Of a DNA stretch of 46,116 nt, positions 25,597 through 33,386 are shown piece by piece (within the stretch, counting starts at the first letter, position 1; each line of letters opens with the position of its first letter). The position numbers and the translations under genes are program-made. The DNA is taken from contig SKRI01000192.1 of the NCBI GenBank assembly GCA_007118565.1, positions 1-46,116 on the forward strand, written 5' to 3'. The notes under the pieces were generated by a model. The model was not told where the DNA came from and searched no databases. It saw only the letters and a list, made by a program, of their open reading frames with translations. The stretch comes from Gemmatimonadota bacterium (GTDB lineage: Bacteria; Gemmatimonadota; Gemmatimonadetes; Longimicrobiales; Longimicrobiaceae).

Positions 25597-25929
25597 TCAG
25601 GACTCCGGCGGCGGCTCCGGATTCGCCGCCTCCTCCACCGCGCGGCGCAGCCGCGGCCACACCGCGGTGGCGAGACGAAGAAAGCGGGCCCGGGTGGTCG
25701 GCCGGTCCGCCAGGTACACCCAGGCGGCGCTGTCCGCCTTCTCCGCATTACAGGGCTGGCAGGCGGTTACCAGATTCCCCTCCGACCAGTCCCCTCCCTT
25801 CACCTGCGGCTCCACATGGTCGAGGGTAAGCTCCTCGGGCGGGAGGGTCCGGCCGCAGTAGACGCACCGGTACTCGTCGCGGGCCAGAATTCGCACCCGC
25901 TGCCGCTCCCGCCGGCTTCCGCGGCTCAC
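25597..25929 (-). CDS. Small HNH-family nuclease
   Basis: This 110-residue single-domain protein has structural-zinc cysteines C22 and C25 (CVYCG) and C57 and C60 (ACQPC). The beta-beta-alpha metal core has D37-H38 (LDHVEP), with N52 and K64 following. This is the HNH_5-type McrA-like fold. A basic start (SRRERQRVRILARDEY) would help DNA binding. Such stand-alone proteins occur in many genomes and their cellular roles are unsettled. It sits 34 bp after ilvA on the same strand; no restriction or phage genes are near. Confidence 0.88.
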   Translation of the reverse strand: MSRGSRRERQRVRILARDEYRCVYCGRTLPPEELTLDHVEPQVKGGDWSEGNLVTACQPCNAEKADSAAWVYLADRPTTRARFLRLATAVWPRLRRAVEEAANPEPPPES

Positions 25930-25963
25930 GGGTGCCGGCGCGGCGTGCTCCTCCCGGGCAACA

Positions 25964-27172
25964 CTATCCCGCGCTCACCACGAAGCCAGCCTCTCGGAGG
26001 GCGTTGGTCACGCTCTCCACATGGTCCCGTCCGCGGGTCTCCAGCGTGACGATCACCTCGGCCTCGTTCAGCCACAGCTCGCCGCTTCCGCGCCGGTGAT
26101 CCAGCTCCAGCACGTTGGCCCCCGCCTCCGCCAGGAAGGCGGTAAGAGCCGCAAGGCTCCCGGGACGGTCGCTCATCCGAACGCGGAGGACGGCCAGACG
26201 CCCGTCCTCCATCAGCCCGCGATCGATGATGCGGGAAAGGAGGTTCACATCGATGTTCCCCCCGCTCATGACCATGACCACATGCTGGCCGGCGACTCCG
26301 GGGACCCGTTCGCGCAGGACCGCCGCCAGCGCGGCGGCCGCCGCACCCTCCGCCACCGTCTTCTCCCGCTCGAGGAGGAGGAGGACCGCGCTCGCGATCT
26401 CCTCCTCCGATACCGTCACCAGCTCGTCCACGTACTTCTCGATGAGAGGGAAGGTGTTTTCGCCGATGCGCCGCACGGCGATCCCGTCGGCGATGGTCTC
26501 CCCGAGCGGGACGGTAACGCGCTCGCCTGCCTCCCGCGCCGCGCCGGCTGCCGCGACCGTGGCCGCCTCCACTCCGACGACCCGCACCCCGGGGCGGCTC
26601 TCCTTGACCGCCATGGCAATGCCCGAAACGAGGCCCCCACCCCCCACCGGCACGACCACCACCGACATGTCCGGCACCTGATCCAAGAGCTCGAGCCCTA
26701 CCGTGCCCTGTCCGGCGATCACTTCGAAATCGTCGAAGGGGTGGACCAGGGTGGCGCCCTCCTCGTTGCGGAGGCGCAAGGCCTCCTCCATCGCCTCATC
26801 GTAGATGGCCCCCTTCAGGATCACGCGCGCCCCGTACCCCCGGGTGTTCGACACCTTGACCAGCGGCGTCCGCTCCGGCATGACGATGGTCGCCGGAATT
26901 CCGAGCCTGCCGGCGTGGAAGGCCACTCCCTGGGCATGATTTCCGGCGCTCGCCGCCACCACGCCCTTCGCTCTCGCCGCGGGGTCGATCGAGAGCATCC
27001 GGTTCAACGCGCCCCGCTCCTTGAAGGACCCGGTCCGCTGCAGATTCTCGAACTTGAACGAGGCACGCCCGCCGAACATCTCCCCGAACGCCTCGGAGGG
27101 AGTGCACGGGGTCAGGACGACATGATCCCGGATCCGGCCGCGTGCCTCTTCAATGTGTCGTAGCTCGATCAT
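25964..27172 (-). CDS. ilvA: Threonine ammonia-lyase with C-terminal ACT domain
   Basis: This 402-residue PLP enzyme deaminates threonine to 2-oxobutyrate, feeding isoleucine synthesis. The PLP lysine is K51 in GSFKERGALNRM. The phosphate-binding glycine loop is VPVGGGGLVSG, with MSGGN further on. A single ACT domain (about 330-402; VRMSDRPGSLAALTAFL) makes it the short TdcB/TD2-like form rather than the two-ACT-domain E. coli IlvA. The chosen ATG fits the family N-terminus. An in-frame ATG at 27208, 12 codons earlier, sits exactly where the promoter would start transcription and may be a leaderless start. Confidence 0.92.
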   Translation of the reverse strand: MIELRHIEEARGRIRDHVVLTPCTPSEAFGEMFGGRASFKFENLQRTGSFKERGALNRMLSIDPAARAKGVVAASAGNHAQGVAFHAGRLGIPATIVMPERTPLVKVSNTRGYGARVILKGAIYDEAMEEALRLRNEEGATLVHPFDDFEVIAGQGTVGLELLDQVPDMSVVVVPVGGGGLVSGIAMAVKESRPGVRVVGVEAATVAAAGAAREAGERVTVPLGETIADGIAVRRIGENTFPLIEKYVDELVTVSEEEIASAVLLLLEREKTVAEGAAAAALAAVLRERVPGVAGQHVVMVMSGGNIDVNLLSRIIDRGLMEDGRLAVLRVRMSDRPGSLAALTAFLAEAGANVLELDHRRGSGELWLNEAEVIVTLETRGRDHVESVTNALREAGFVVSAG

Positions 27173-27213
27173 GGGATGCGCTGTGTGCGCCTGATTGTGG
27201 CAGGACATCCTAG

Positions 27214-27242
27214 TTGATACACTTCGCATTCCAGGGGGGCAA
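27214..27242 (-). promoter_or_regulatory. Putative promoter of ilvA
   Basis: On the minus strand, TTGCCC (27242-27237) and TATCAA (27219-27214) are 17 bp apart. The expected start point (27207-27208) coincides with an in-frame ATG. The same 100 bp must also hold the NUDIX gene promoter on the other strand, where nothing clear is seen. Confidence 0.45.
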
Positions 27243-27278
27243 GCAGCCCCGCGACTCGCACGACCGGCTCCTCCGCCC

Positions 27279-27866
27279 GTGGGCAACCGCTTCGATCTCG
27301 AGCTCCTCCGTCATCGCCTGCGCGCCCGGCCGGGGAGCGATCCGGGGCACCCCGCCGGCTGCGCCGCGGTGGCGCTCATCATCTCCCTCGACCCTGAGCC
27401 GTCCCTCCTCCTGATTCGCCGGGCGGAGCGCGCGGGCGATCCGTGGTCGGGGCATGTCGCCTTCCCGGGAGGACGGTGGGAGCCGGGAGATGCGACGCTC
27501 GTGGAGACGGCCGCCCGGGAAGCCGAGGAGGAGGTGGGCATTCCGCGCGTCGAGCTGGGGGATCCGATCGGGACGCTGGGAACCGTGATCCCGTTCGGCG
27601 GGGTGAGAACGACTCTCCCCGTCCTTCCCACCGTCTTCGAGATTCCCTCCCCCGCTCCCACCCGCCCCAACCGCGAGGTGGCCGCGACCGTCTGGGCTCC
27701 CATCCGGCAGATCCTCGATCCGGCAAGCCGGGGGAGCTATCGCCACGTGAGTGAGGGCGGCGCATGGACGCGTCTGCCCAGCGTCATGGTGGAAGGTATG
27801 ACGGTGTGGGGGCTGACCCACCGGATCCTCTGGCAGTTCCTCGAGCTCGGCACCGCAAGCCCATGA
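27279..27866 (+). CDS. NUDIX hydrolase, CoA-pyrophosphatase-like
   Basis: This protein of about 195 residues starts at GTG 27279, giving a short N-terminus (GNRFDLELLRHRL) as in NudL-type proteins. The start is uncertain, since the frame is open further upstream and no ribosome-binding site is clear. The NUDIX box GGRWEPGD..LVETAAREAEEEVG has all Glu metal ligands. The preceding SGHVAFPGG and LLLIRRAER resemble CoA/nucleotide diphosphatase members that split CoA-type diphosphates. Its stop overlaps the start of the next gene (ATGA). Confidence 0.85.
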   Translation: MGNRFDLELLRHRLRARPGSDPGHPAGCAAVALIISLDPEPSLLLIRRAERAGDPWSGHVAFPGGRWEPGDATLVETAAREAEEEVGIPRVELGDPIGTLGTVIPFGGVRTTLPVLPTVFEIPSPAPTRPNREVAATVWAPIRQILDPASRGSYRHVSEGGAWTRLPSVMVEGMTVWGLTHRILWQFLELGTASP

Positions 27867-28765
27867 AGGGACGCGAAGCGGTCATCCTCGGCTGCGGCTA
27901 TGTGGGGCTGCGCCTCGCACGCCTGCTCGCGGACGCCGGCTACCGGGTAACGGGGACCACCCGCGACCCGGACCGGTTCGACGAGATCCGAGCCGCGGGT
28001 GCACGGCCCGTGCTGATGGAGGCGGAGGAGCCGGAAAGCATTTCCCCACTCGCAGAGCTGGCGCCGGCCATTGTCTTCGACACCGTCCGGCCGCAGCGCC
28101 GGACGGGCGACGACTACTCCATTCGCGCCACGGAGAACCTGGCTGCGGAATTCAGCGGGGTGGGGCTGGAAGCGTACGTCCACCTGAGCGCGACCTCGGT
28201 CTACGGGCGGCGGAGCGGCGCCTGGACCGACGAGGAGACACCCCCCGACCCGGTTTCCCCCGTGGGGAAGGCGCGGCTCCGCATGGAGCGGCACCTCCTC
28301 GCACTGTCGGACACCGGTGTCCTCCCCGTCCGCATCTGTCGCGTACCAGGGATCTACGGACCGGGTCGGACGCTGCGCTCGCGGCTCGAGAGCGGCCGGT
28401 ACACCCTGGTGGAGGGCGTCGATCAGTGGGTGTCGCGGATTCATGTGGACGACCTTGCCGCGGCGGTCGTGGCCGCCGCCACCCGGGGGCGGGACGGGCG
28501 GATCTACCTCCTCGCCGATGACGAGCCGACCCTCGCCCGGGACTACGCCCGGCTGACGGCCCGACTCCTGCGCCTACCGGAGCCCGGATCCCGGGATCCC
28601 GCCTCGCTCCGGGAGGAGCTCTCCTCGAGCGGGTTCGAGCGGCGAGTCTCGGCGCGGCGCTGCCGGAACCGGCGCATGCGGGAGGAGTTGGGCGTAGAGC
28701 TCCGCTATCCTACGGTCCGCGAAGGCGTTCCCGCGGCGCTCCGCGAGGAGGGAGCGCTCGCCTGA
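27863..28765 (+). CDS. Atypical SDR / NAD(P)-dependent epimerase-like protein (YeeZ-like)
   Basis: This 300-residue Rossmann-fold protein has nucleotide-binding ILGCGYVGLRLA at 8-19, then VHLSATSVYG at 107-115 and a substrate-side GIYGPGRTLRSRLESG. It matches the extended or atypical SDRs typified by YeeZ. The usual YxxxK pair is not intact: K136 (PVGKARLRMERHL) is present but position 132 is Ser. The enzyme may thus be non-catalytic or use another base. ATGA overlap with the NUDIX gene indicates coupled translation. The function is unknown. Confidence 0.82.
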   Translation: MKGREAVILGCGYVGLRLARLLADAGYRVTGTTRDPDRFDEIRAAGARPVLMEAEEPESISPLAELAPAIVFDTVRPQRRTGDDYSIRATENLAAEFSGVGLEAYVHLSATSVYGRRSGAWTDEETPPDPVSPVGKARLRMERHLLALSDTGVLPVRICRVPGIYGPGRTLRSRLESGRYTLVEGVDQWVSRIHVDDLAAAVVAAATRGRDGRIYLLADDEPTLARDYARLTARLLRLPEPGSRDPASLREELSSSGFERRVSARRCRNRRMREELGVELRYPTVREGVPAALREEGALA

Positions 28766-28816
28766 GATCGGCGGAGGCGACCCGCATCACCCAAACAACT
28801 CCACAGCGACCATCGG

Positions 28817-29890
28817 ATGAGAGAGAGATCGTACGACTTCCTGAAGCGCCTCCTGGACACCCCCGGACCCTCCGGATTCGAGATCGGCGCCGCCCGCGTC
28901 TGGCGAAAGGAAATGGAGGATGTGGCGGACGAGGTCCGCGGCGACGTCAGCGGCAATTCCATCGCCACCCTGAAGGGAGGAGACGGTCCGCGGGTGATGC
29001 TCGCCGGGCACATCGACGAGATCGGCCTCATGATCGTCCATATCGACGACGACGGCTTCCTCTACGTCGACGGGATCGGCGGCTGGGATCCCCAGGTGCT
29101 GGTCGGACAGCGGGTGCGCCTCCTGACGAAGCAGGGGGAGGTGCCCGGGGTCATCGGCAAGAAGCCGATCCACCTCATGAAGCAGGAGGAGCGCACCAAC
29201 GCTTCCAAGATGGAGGAGCTGTGGGTGGACGTGGGCGCCGACGGTCGGGACCGTGCCACGGAGATGGGGGTCAGGGTCGGCGACCCCGCCGTTCTCGACA
29301 CCAGCTTCGTGGAGCTCGGGGGTGGCAAGATCGTGTCCCGCTCGATCGACAACCGGATCGGGGCGTTCGTGGTGGCCGAGGCGCTCCGACTCCTCGCCGA
29401 AGGCGACCGCCCCACCGCAGAGGTGTCGGCCGTTGCCACCTCCCAGGAGGAGATCGGCTCTCAAGGGGGCGGAGCCCGTTCGAGCGCCTTCTCCCTCGAG
29501 CCCGACATCGCTCTCGTCGTGGACGTGACCTTCGCGAGCGACGTCCCCGGGGTGGAGAAGAAGACGGTGGGAGACCATCGGATCGGGGGCGGGCCGGTGC
29601 TCTCGCGCGGCTCCTCCGTCCACCCGCTGGTGTTCGAGCGTCTCGCCGAGATCGCGGAGCGGGAGGACATCCCGGTCACCCTCCAGGCGAACGCCCGCCA
29701 CAGCCGCACCGACGCGGACGCCATCTACCTCACGCGTGCGGGGGTGGCCACCGGGCTCGTCTCGGTCCCCAACCGGTACATGCACTCTCCGAACGAGCTG
29801 GTTTCCCTGGACGATCTGGAGGCCACCTCGCGCCTCCTGGCCGCTTTCTGCCGGGACCTGACCGCAGACACCGACTTCGTTCCCCGCTGA
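28817..29890 (+). CDS. M42-family aminopeptidase/endoglucanase-type metallopeptidase
   Basis: This 357-residue cytoplasmic dinuclear-metal aminopeptidase of the M42 family forms large tetrahedral assemblies in known members. Ligand and catalytic residues are visible: H65 and D67 (LAGHIDEIG), D178 (SRSIDNRIG), E211-E212 (SQEEIGSQG), D236 (VVDVTFA) and H323 (RYMHSPNE). Length and motif order are typical. It starts the overlapping trio M42 - SRPBCC - ketosynthase; its stop overlaps the next ATG (TGATG). Peptide recycling is the expected role. Confidence 0.94.
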   Translation: MRERSYDFLKRLLDTPGPSGFEIGAARVWRKEMEDVADEVRGDVSGNSIATLKGGDGPRVMLAGHIDEIGLMIVHIDDDGFLYVDGIGGWDPQVLVGQRVRLLTKQGEVPGVIGKKPIHLMKQEERTNASKMEELWVDVGADGRDRATEMGVRVGDPAVLDTSFVELGGGKIVSRSIDNRIGAFVVAEALRLLAEGDRPTAEVSAVATSQEEIGSQGGGARSSAFSLEPDIALVVDVTFASDVPGVEKKTVGDHRIGGGPVLSRGSSVHPLVFERLAEIAEREDIPVTLQANARHSRTDADAIYLTRAGVATGLVSVPNRYMHSPNELVSLDDLEATSRLLAAFCRDLTADTDFVPR

Positions 29891-30360
29891 TGTACACCAT
29901 CGACGAGATCGTGGTACGCGCGCCGGTCGAGGCGTGCTTCCGTGCGGGCGCGGACGTGGAGCGGTGGCCCGAGATCCTTCCCCACTACCGGTGGGTCCGC
30001 TTCCAGCGAAAGGACGGCTTCGGGCGCGGACGGGTGGAGATGGCGGCGCAGCGCCACTTCGGTCGCCTTGCCTACCCTGTCTGGTGGGTGTCGGAGATGC
30101 ACATCGACAAGGAACGTCCGGCGGTCATCTACCGTCATGTGGACGGGATCACGACCGGCATGGACGTGGAGTGGACCTTCCATCCCGAAGGAGAGGTGAC
30201 GCGTGTGAGGATCGTCCACGACTGGCCGGAGGGGCCCCGCTGGCCCCTTCCCGGACTCGCCCGGCGAGGCGTTGCCGACCGGATCATCGGCCCGGTCTTC
30301 ATCCACCATGTGGCGAGTCGAACGCTGCGCGGAATCCGCGAGCATCTGGAGGGAGATTGA
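29890..30360 (+). CDS. SRPBCC-fold (polyketide cyclase/START-like) protein
   Basis: This 156-residue protein opens MYTIDEIVVRAPVEACFRAGADVERWPEILPHYRWV, the typical first strand, helix and WPE/LPHY turn of SRPBCC aromatase/cyclase-like proteins. A curved sheet and a long C-terminal helix (VFIHHVASRTLRGIREHL) follow. The fold binds hydrophobic ligands in a central pocket. It sits between an M42 peptidase and a ketosynthase and overlaps both (TGATG and TTGA). The ketosynthase link makes a role on a polyketide or acyl intermediate possible, but no acyl carrier protein is nearby. Confidence 0.85.
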   Translation: MYTIDEIVVRAPVEACFRAGADVERWPEILPHYRWVRFQRKDGFGRGRVEMAAQRHFGRLAYPVWWVSEMHIDKERPAVIYRHVDGITTGMDVEWTFHPEGEVTRVRIVHDWPEGPRWPLPGLARRGVADRIIGPVFIHHVASRTLRGIREHLEGD

Positions 30361-31616
30361 GCCGCAACGTCCCGTCGGGAGGCCAACGTGTCGCCGTTAC
30401 CGGGATCGGGTGCGTGACGCCCATCGGCAACGGCGTGCAAGGCCTCCGGGCGGGGCTGCGTGCCCGCCGCTCCATGGTCCGCGAGATCGATCGCTTCGAC
30501 ACCTCGCCCTTCCGCTCCCACATCGCCGCCCACGTCGACGATTTCGAGCCCCTCGACCATCTCGACCGGAAGCGTGCGAAGCGTCTGGACCGTTTCGCAC
30601 AGTTCGCCGTCGCGTCCTCGCGCATGGCACTCGAGGACGCGGGCATCCCCGAGGGATCCCTCCCCGCGCAGCGGACCGCGGTCCAGATGGGAACCGCGCT
30701 CGGCGGCGTCGCCTATGCAGAGGGCCAGCTAATCGGCTTTCTAGAGAGCGGGGTTCGTGGCGTGGATCCGCTGGTGGCCCTCTCCGTCTTCGGAGGATCC
30801 GCCTCCTGCAACGTGGCCATCGAGTTCGGCTGCACGGGGCCGAACTCCACCAACGGAATGAGCTGCGCCTCCGGCGCCATGGCCGTGGGCGAGGCATGGC
30901 GTCTCATCCGCGACGGAGAGGCGGAGGTGGCGCTGGCCGGCGGGGTCGAGGCACCGCTGGCGCCGCTCTGCTACGGTGCATTCGCCATCATCCGGGCCAT
31001 GTCGACGCGGAACGACGATCCCGCGACCGCTTCGCGTCCCTTTGACGCGGACCGGGACGGCTTCGTGATGGCGGAGGGCGCCGCGGTCATGGTGCTGGAG
31101 TCCTGGGAGCGAGCCGAGGCGCGGGGCGCCGACATCTACGCCGAGCTCCTCGGCTACGGTACCACCAACGACGGGATGCACATGACGGCGCCGCGCCCGG
31201 ACGGCGCAGAGGCTGCCCGTGCCATGCGCATCGCCCTCGAGCGGGCTGGTACGGAGCCGGGGGAGGTCGATTACGTGAACGCGCACGGCTCCAGCACGCG
31301 GCTCAACGACTCCACGGAATCCATGGTGATCCGCTCGGTGCTGGGCGATGCCGCGGACGGGGTGGCCGTGAGCGGCACCAAGGGGTACCACGGCCACTCC
31401 CTGGGCGCGACCGGTGCCATCGAGATCGCCATCACCTCTCTCGCTATCCGGGACGGATGGATTCCCCCTACCCTGAATCTCGGGGAACGAGACCCCGCAT
31501 GCGATCTTTCCTTCGTCACCGGGGAGGGGTGTGCGCGGCCGGTATCCCGAGCCATCACCAACTCTTTTGGATTCGGCGGCATCAACGCCTCCCTCGTTCT
31601 GGGGGGCTCGCGGTGA
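30357..31616 (+). CDS. Beta-ketoacyl-[ACP] synthase, FabF/KAS II-like
   Basis: This 419-residue condensing enzyme starts at TTG 30357, overlapping the previous stop (TTGA), with GGAGGG just upstream. The frame then reads RVAVTGIGCVTPIG as in the family. The triad is complete: C170 in NGMSCASGAM, H310 in VNAHGSST and H347 in GYHGHSLGATG. The C-terminal NSFGFGGINASLVL is standard. It could be the housekeeping FabF or a specialised ketosynthase. The company of an SRPBCC cyclase-like protein and the absence of acpP, fabD or fabG argue for a side role, without proof. Confidence 0.92.
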   Translation: MSRNVPSGGQRVAVTGIGCVTPIGNGVQGLRAGLRARRSMVREIDRFDTSPFRSHIAAHVDDFEPLDHLDRKRAKRLDRFAQFAVASSRMALEDAGIPEGSLPAQRTAVQMGTALGGVAYAEGQLIGFLESGVRGVDPLVALSVFGGSASCNVAIEFGCTGPNSTNGMSCASGAMAVGEAWRLIRDGEAEVALAGGVEAPLAPLCYGAFAIIRAMSTRNDDPATASRPFDADRDGFVMAEGAAVMVLESWERAEARGADIYAELLGYGTTNDGMHMTAPRPDGAEAARAMRIALERAGTEPGEVDYVNAHGSSTRLNDSTESMVIRSVLGDAADGVAVSGTKGYHGHSLGATGAIEIAITSLAIRDGWIPPTLNLGERDPACDLSFVTGEGCARPVSRAITNSFGFGGINASLVLGGSR

Positions 31617-31702
31617 GCGGCAGGCCTGAGGTTCGGTGAGGGGCAGATGGATAGATCGGCGCGATCCCGCCTCCGAAGCGTCACGGATCTGCAACGATCC
31701 CG

Positions 31703-31730
31703 TTGACCATCTGCGGTATCCATATATATT
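31703..31730 (+). promoter_or_regulatory. Promoter of the RpoD-type sigma factor gene
   Basis: TTGACC (31703-31708) and TATATT (31725-31730) are 16 bp apart, the best sigma-70-like match in the window. Transcription would start near 31737, leaving a leader of about 80 nt. The rest of the 201-bp gap after the ketosynthase shows no further signal. Confidence 0.6.
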
Positions 31731-31817
31731 TCATCAGTTATCAACACCCCATCGTCAGGAGCGGTCGGTATCGGATCCCTTTCGGGACTCCCCGCTCCCT
31801 CTCGTCATCCACCCGGG

Positions 31818-32690
31818 ATGAGCCAAAATATGTTCCTGAGCTCTCGCGCCCTGGACTCGTTTGACCAGTATCTCCAAGACGTTGAGAAGTACCCCCTGAT
31901 CGAAGACCCCCTGGAAGAGCGCCGCATCGCGGAAAAAGCACGTGCTGGAGACAAGGCCTCGGCAGAGCGCCTGGTTACCGCGAACCTCCGGTTCGTGATA
32001 TCCTACGTGAAGAAGTATCAGGGCCGTGGCCTCGGGCTCGCGGAGCTCGTCTGCATCGGCAATGAAGGCCTCCTCAAGGCGGTAAAGAAGTTCGATCCCG
32101 ACAAGGGGGTGAAGTTCATCTCCTACGCGGTGTGGTGGATCCGCCAGACCGTTCTGCAGGCGCTCGCGGAGCAGACCCGCTCGGTCCGCATCCCGCTCAA
32201 TCAGAACTCCAATCTCGTACGCCTTTCCCGTACAGAGACGGCGCTCACCCAGTCGCTGGGCCGCACGCCGACTGACGAGGAGATCGCCAAGGAGATGGAG
32301 GAGCCGGTCGAAACGGTCCGTGCCCTCCGCCGTGTGGCGGCGAGCGAGCTGTCGCTCGATGCCCCCCTGGATCGCAGTGACCGCGACTCCGCCTCCTTCG
32401 GAGAGCGGTTCTCGGGACAGGAGCCGGATCAGATCGAGGAGGAGGTCGAGGCGGGTGCCCGCCGCGAGTTCCTAGAGAAGATGTTCGAGAAGTACCTCAC
32501 CGAGCGCGAGTGCAAGATCCTCTACCTCTACTACGGGCTGGACGAGGGGGAGGAGCGTACTTTGGAGGAGATCGGCACCCTGCTCGGAGTGACGCGCGAG
32601 CGGATCCGGCAGATCCGCAACCGGGCGTTCGAGAAGCTCCGGGAGAGCCCCGACGGCGTGGCCCTCGAGGGATTCTGGGCCGTTCCCTGA
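31818..32690 (+). CDS. RNA polymerase sigma factor, short RpoD/SigA type
   Basis: This 290-residue sigma-70 factor lacks region 1.1. Region 1.2 is SFDQYLQDVEKYPLI. Region 2 spans about 50-120, with ANLRFVISYVKKYQGRGLGLAELV and the promoter-melting/-10 segment KFISYAVWWIRQTVLQALAEQ. Region 3 follows. Region 4.2 is GVTRERIRQIRNRAFEKLR for the -35 element. Size and order match the compact primary sigma factors of Bacteroidota/Chlorobi, so it may be the primary factor or a close group 2 paralog. A single-gene unit with its own promoter and a strong terminator fits that. Confidence 0.93.
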   Translation: MSQNMFLSSRALDSFDQYLQDVEKYPLIEDPLEERRIAEKARAGDKASAERLVTANLRFVISYVKKYQGRGLGLAELVCIGNEGLLKAVKKFDPDKGVKFISYAVWWIRQTVLQALAEQTRSVRIPLNQNSNLVRLSRTETALTQSLGRTPTDEEIAKEMEEPVETVRALRRVAASELSLDAPLDRSDRDSASFGERFSGQEPDQIEEEVEAGARREFLEKMFEKYLTERECKILYLYYGLDEGEERTLEEIGTLLGVTRERIRQIRNRAFEKLRESPDGVALEGFWAVP

Positions 32691-32712
32691 CAGGGCGGCG
32701 AAAGAGTGAACG

Positions 32713-32748
32713 AAAAAAGGGCGACCCCGGGGGGTCGCCCTTTTTTTT
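32713..32748. terminator. Strong bidirectional intrinsic terminator
   Basis: GGGCGACCC pairs with GGGTCGCCC around a 4-nt loop. The stem is flanked by A6 on the left and T8 on the right. It ends the sigma-factor transcript and, read on the minus strand, the BsuPI-like gene. Confidence 0.95.
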
Positions 32749-32764
32749 GCCATCGCCGCTCGGG

Positions 32765-33232
32765 TCAGCGCACACGGATCTGTCCCACCAGCTCCGGCAT
32801 ATCGGGCACGTTCAGGTGCATCCGGACCGAGTACACCCCCGCGGGAGTCGGCGTCTCCCCCCAGGCAGCCCTGACCTTCCACTGTTCCCGCAACTCCTCA
32901 CCGGGTCCGATCCGGAAGGTGTCCGGCCGGGAAACGCATCCATTGTGCATCCCGTTCATCGGAACCGGATGCCCATCGGCGTAGGTCGCGGGATGGGCCA
33001 GGCATCGGGCGCGGCTGGTGAGCACCAGAGAGTCCGGACGCTGGTTGCGGAGACGGAGATCGATCTCGAAGGAGCCGCCGGGGTCGACGGCGCCCGGGGA
33101 GATCCGGAGCTCCACACCCACCTCGTCCATCTCGGTGGAGGCCGTCGTCTGTGGATCCGCCCCGAGCACACCCGTCACGCCGAACGCCACCAGAGTGACG
33201 ACGAAGGCGGTCAGGAATACGAGCTTCGACAC
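32765..33232 (-). CDS. Membrane-anchored or exported BsuPI-like domain protein
   Basis: The GTG start at 33232 gives 155 residues. Residues 3-24 are a signal anchor (KLVFLTAFVVTLVAFGVTGVLG), and the rest is a beta-sandwich: VELRISPGAVDPGGSFEIDLRLRNQ, then LREQWKVRAAWGE and PAGVYSVRMHL. The pattern resembles the BsuPI (intracellular proteinase inhibitor-like) domain found in many envelope proteins. An ATG at 33304 would extend it by 24 residues, but a TATAGT -10 lies between the two starts, so I prefer the GTG. Two cysteines (RCLA, GCVS) may pair. Given the proteases in the window, an inhibitor role is tempting but unproven. Confidence 0.65.
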   Translation of the reverse strand: MSKLVFLTAFVVTLVAFGVTGVLGADPQTTASTEMDEVGVELRISPGAVDPGGSFEIDLRLRNQRPDSLVLTSRARCLAHPATYADGHPVPMNGMHNGCVSRPDTFRIGPGEELREQWKVRAAWGETPTPAGVYSVRMHLNVPDMPELVGQIRVR

Positions 33233-33262
33233 GGGACCGGAGGTGCGGTTCGAGGGTTTTCC

Positions 33263-33268
33263 ACTATA
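33263..33268 (-). promoter_or_regulatory. -10 element for the BsuPI-like gene
   Basis: TATAGT on the minus strand lies 30 bp before the GTG at 33232 and after the terminator at 33321-33353. The -35 region is not recognisable. Confidence 0.35.
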
Positions 33269-33317
33269 AACGAATGAATCGGGCTCTTTCTGACGGAGCG
33301 TCATCCTCCCGGGAGCA

Positions 33318-33353
33318 GAAAAAGCCGGGGCCGACTCACGTCGGCCCCGGCTT
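33318..33353 (-). terminator. Intrinsic terminator of the receptor - sigma - anti-sigma operon
   Basis: A perfect 14-bp stem (33322-33335 with 33340-33353) has a TCAC loop and, on the minus strand, is followed by a run of five U residues (the last two stem bases plus three). It lies 34 bp after the anti-sigma stop. Confidence 0.9.
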
Positions 33354-33386
33354 CCAGTCCTCCCCGGCGGTGCTCCCCCGGTCGTA

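Noticed and set aside
25597-25929. HNH protein as part of a phage, intein or restriction system
   Set aside because: Neighbours are housekeeping (ilvA) and envelope genes, with no methylase, integrase or phage genes; a stand-alone HNH protein is the simpler reading.
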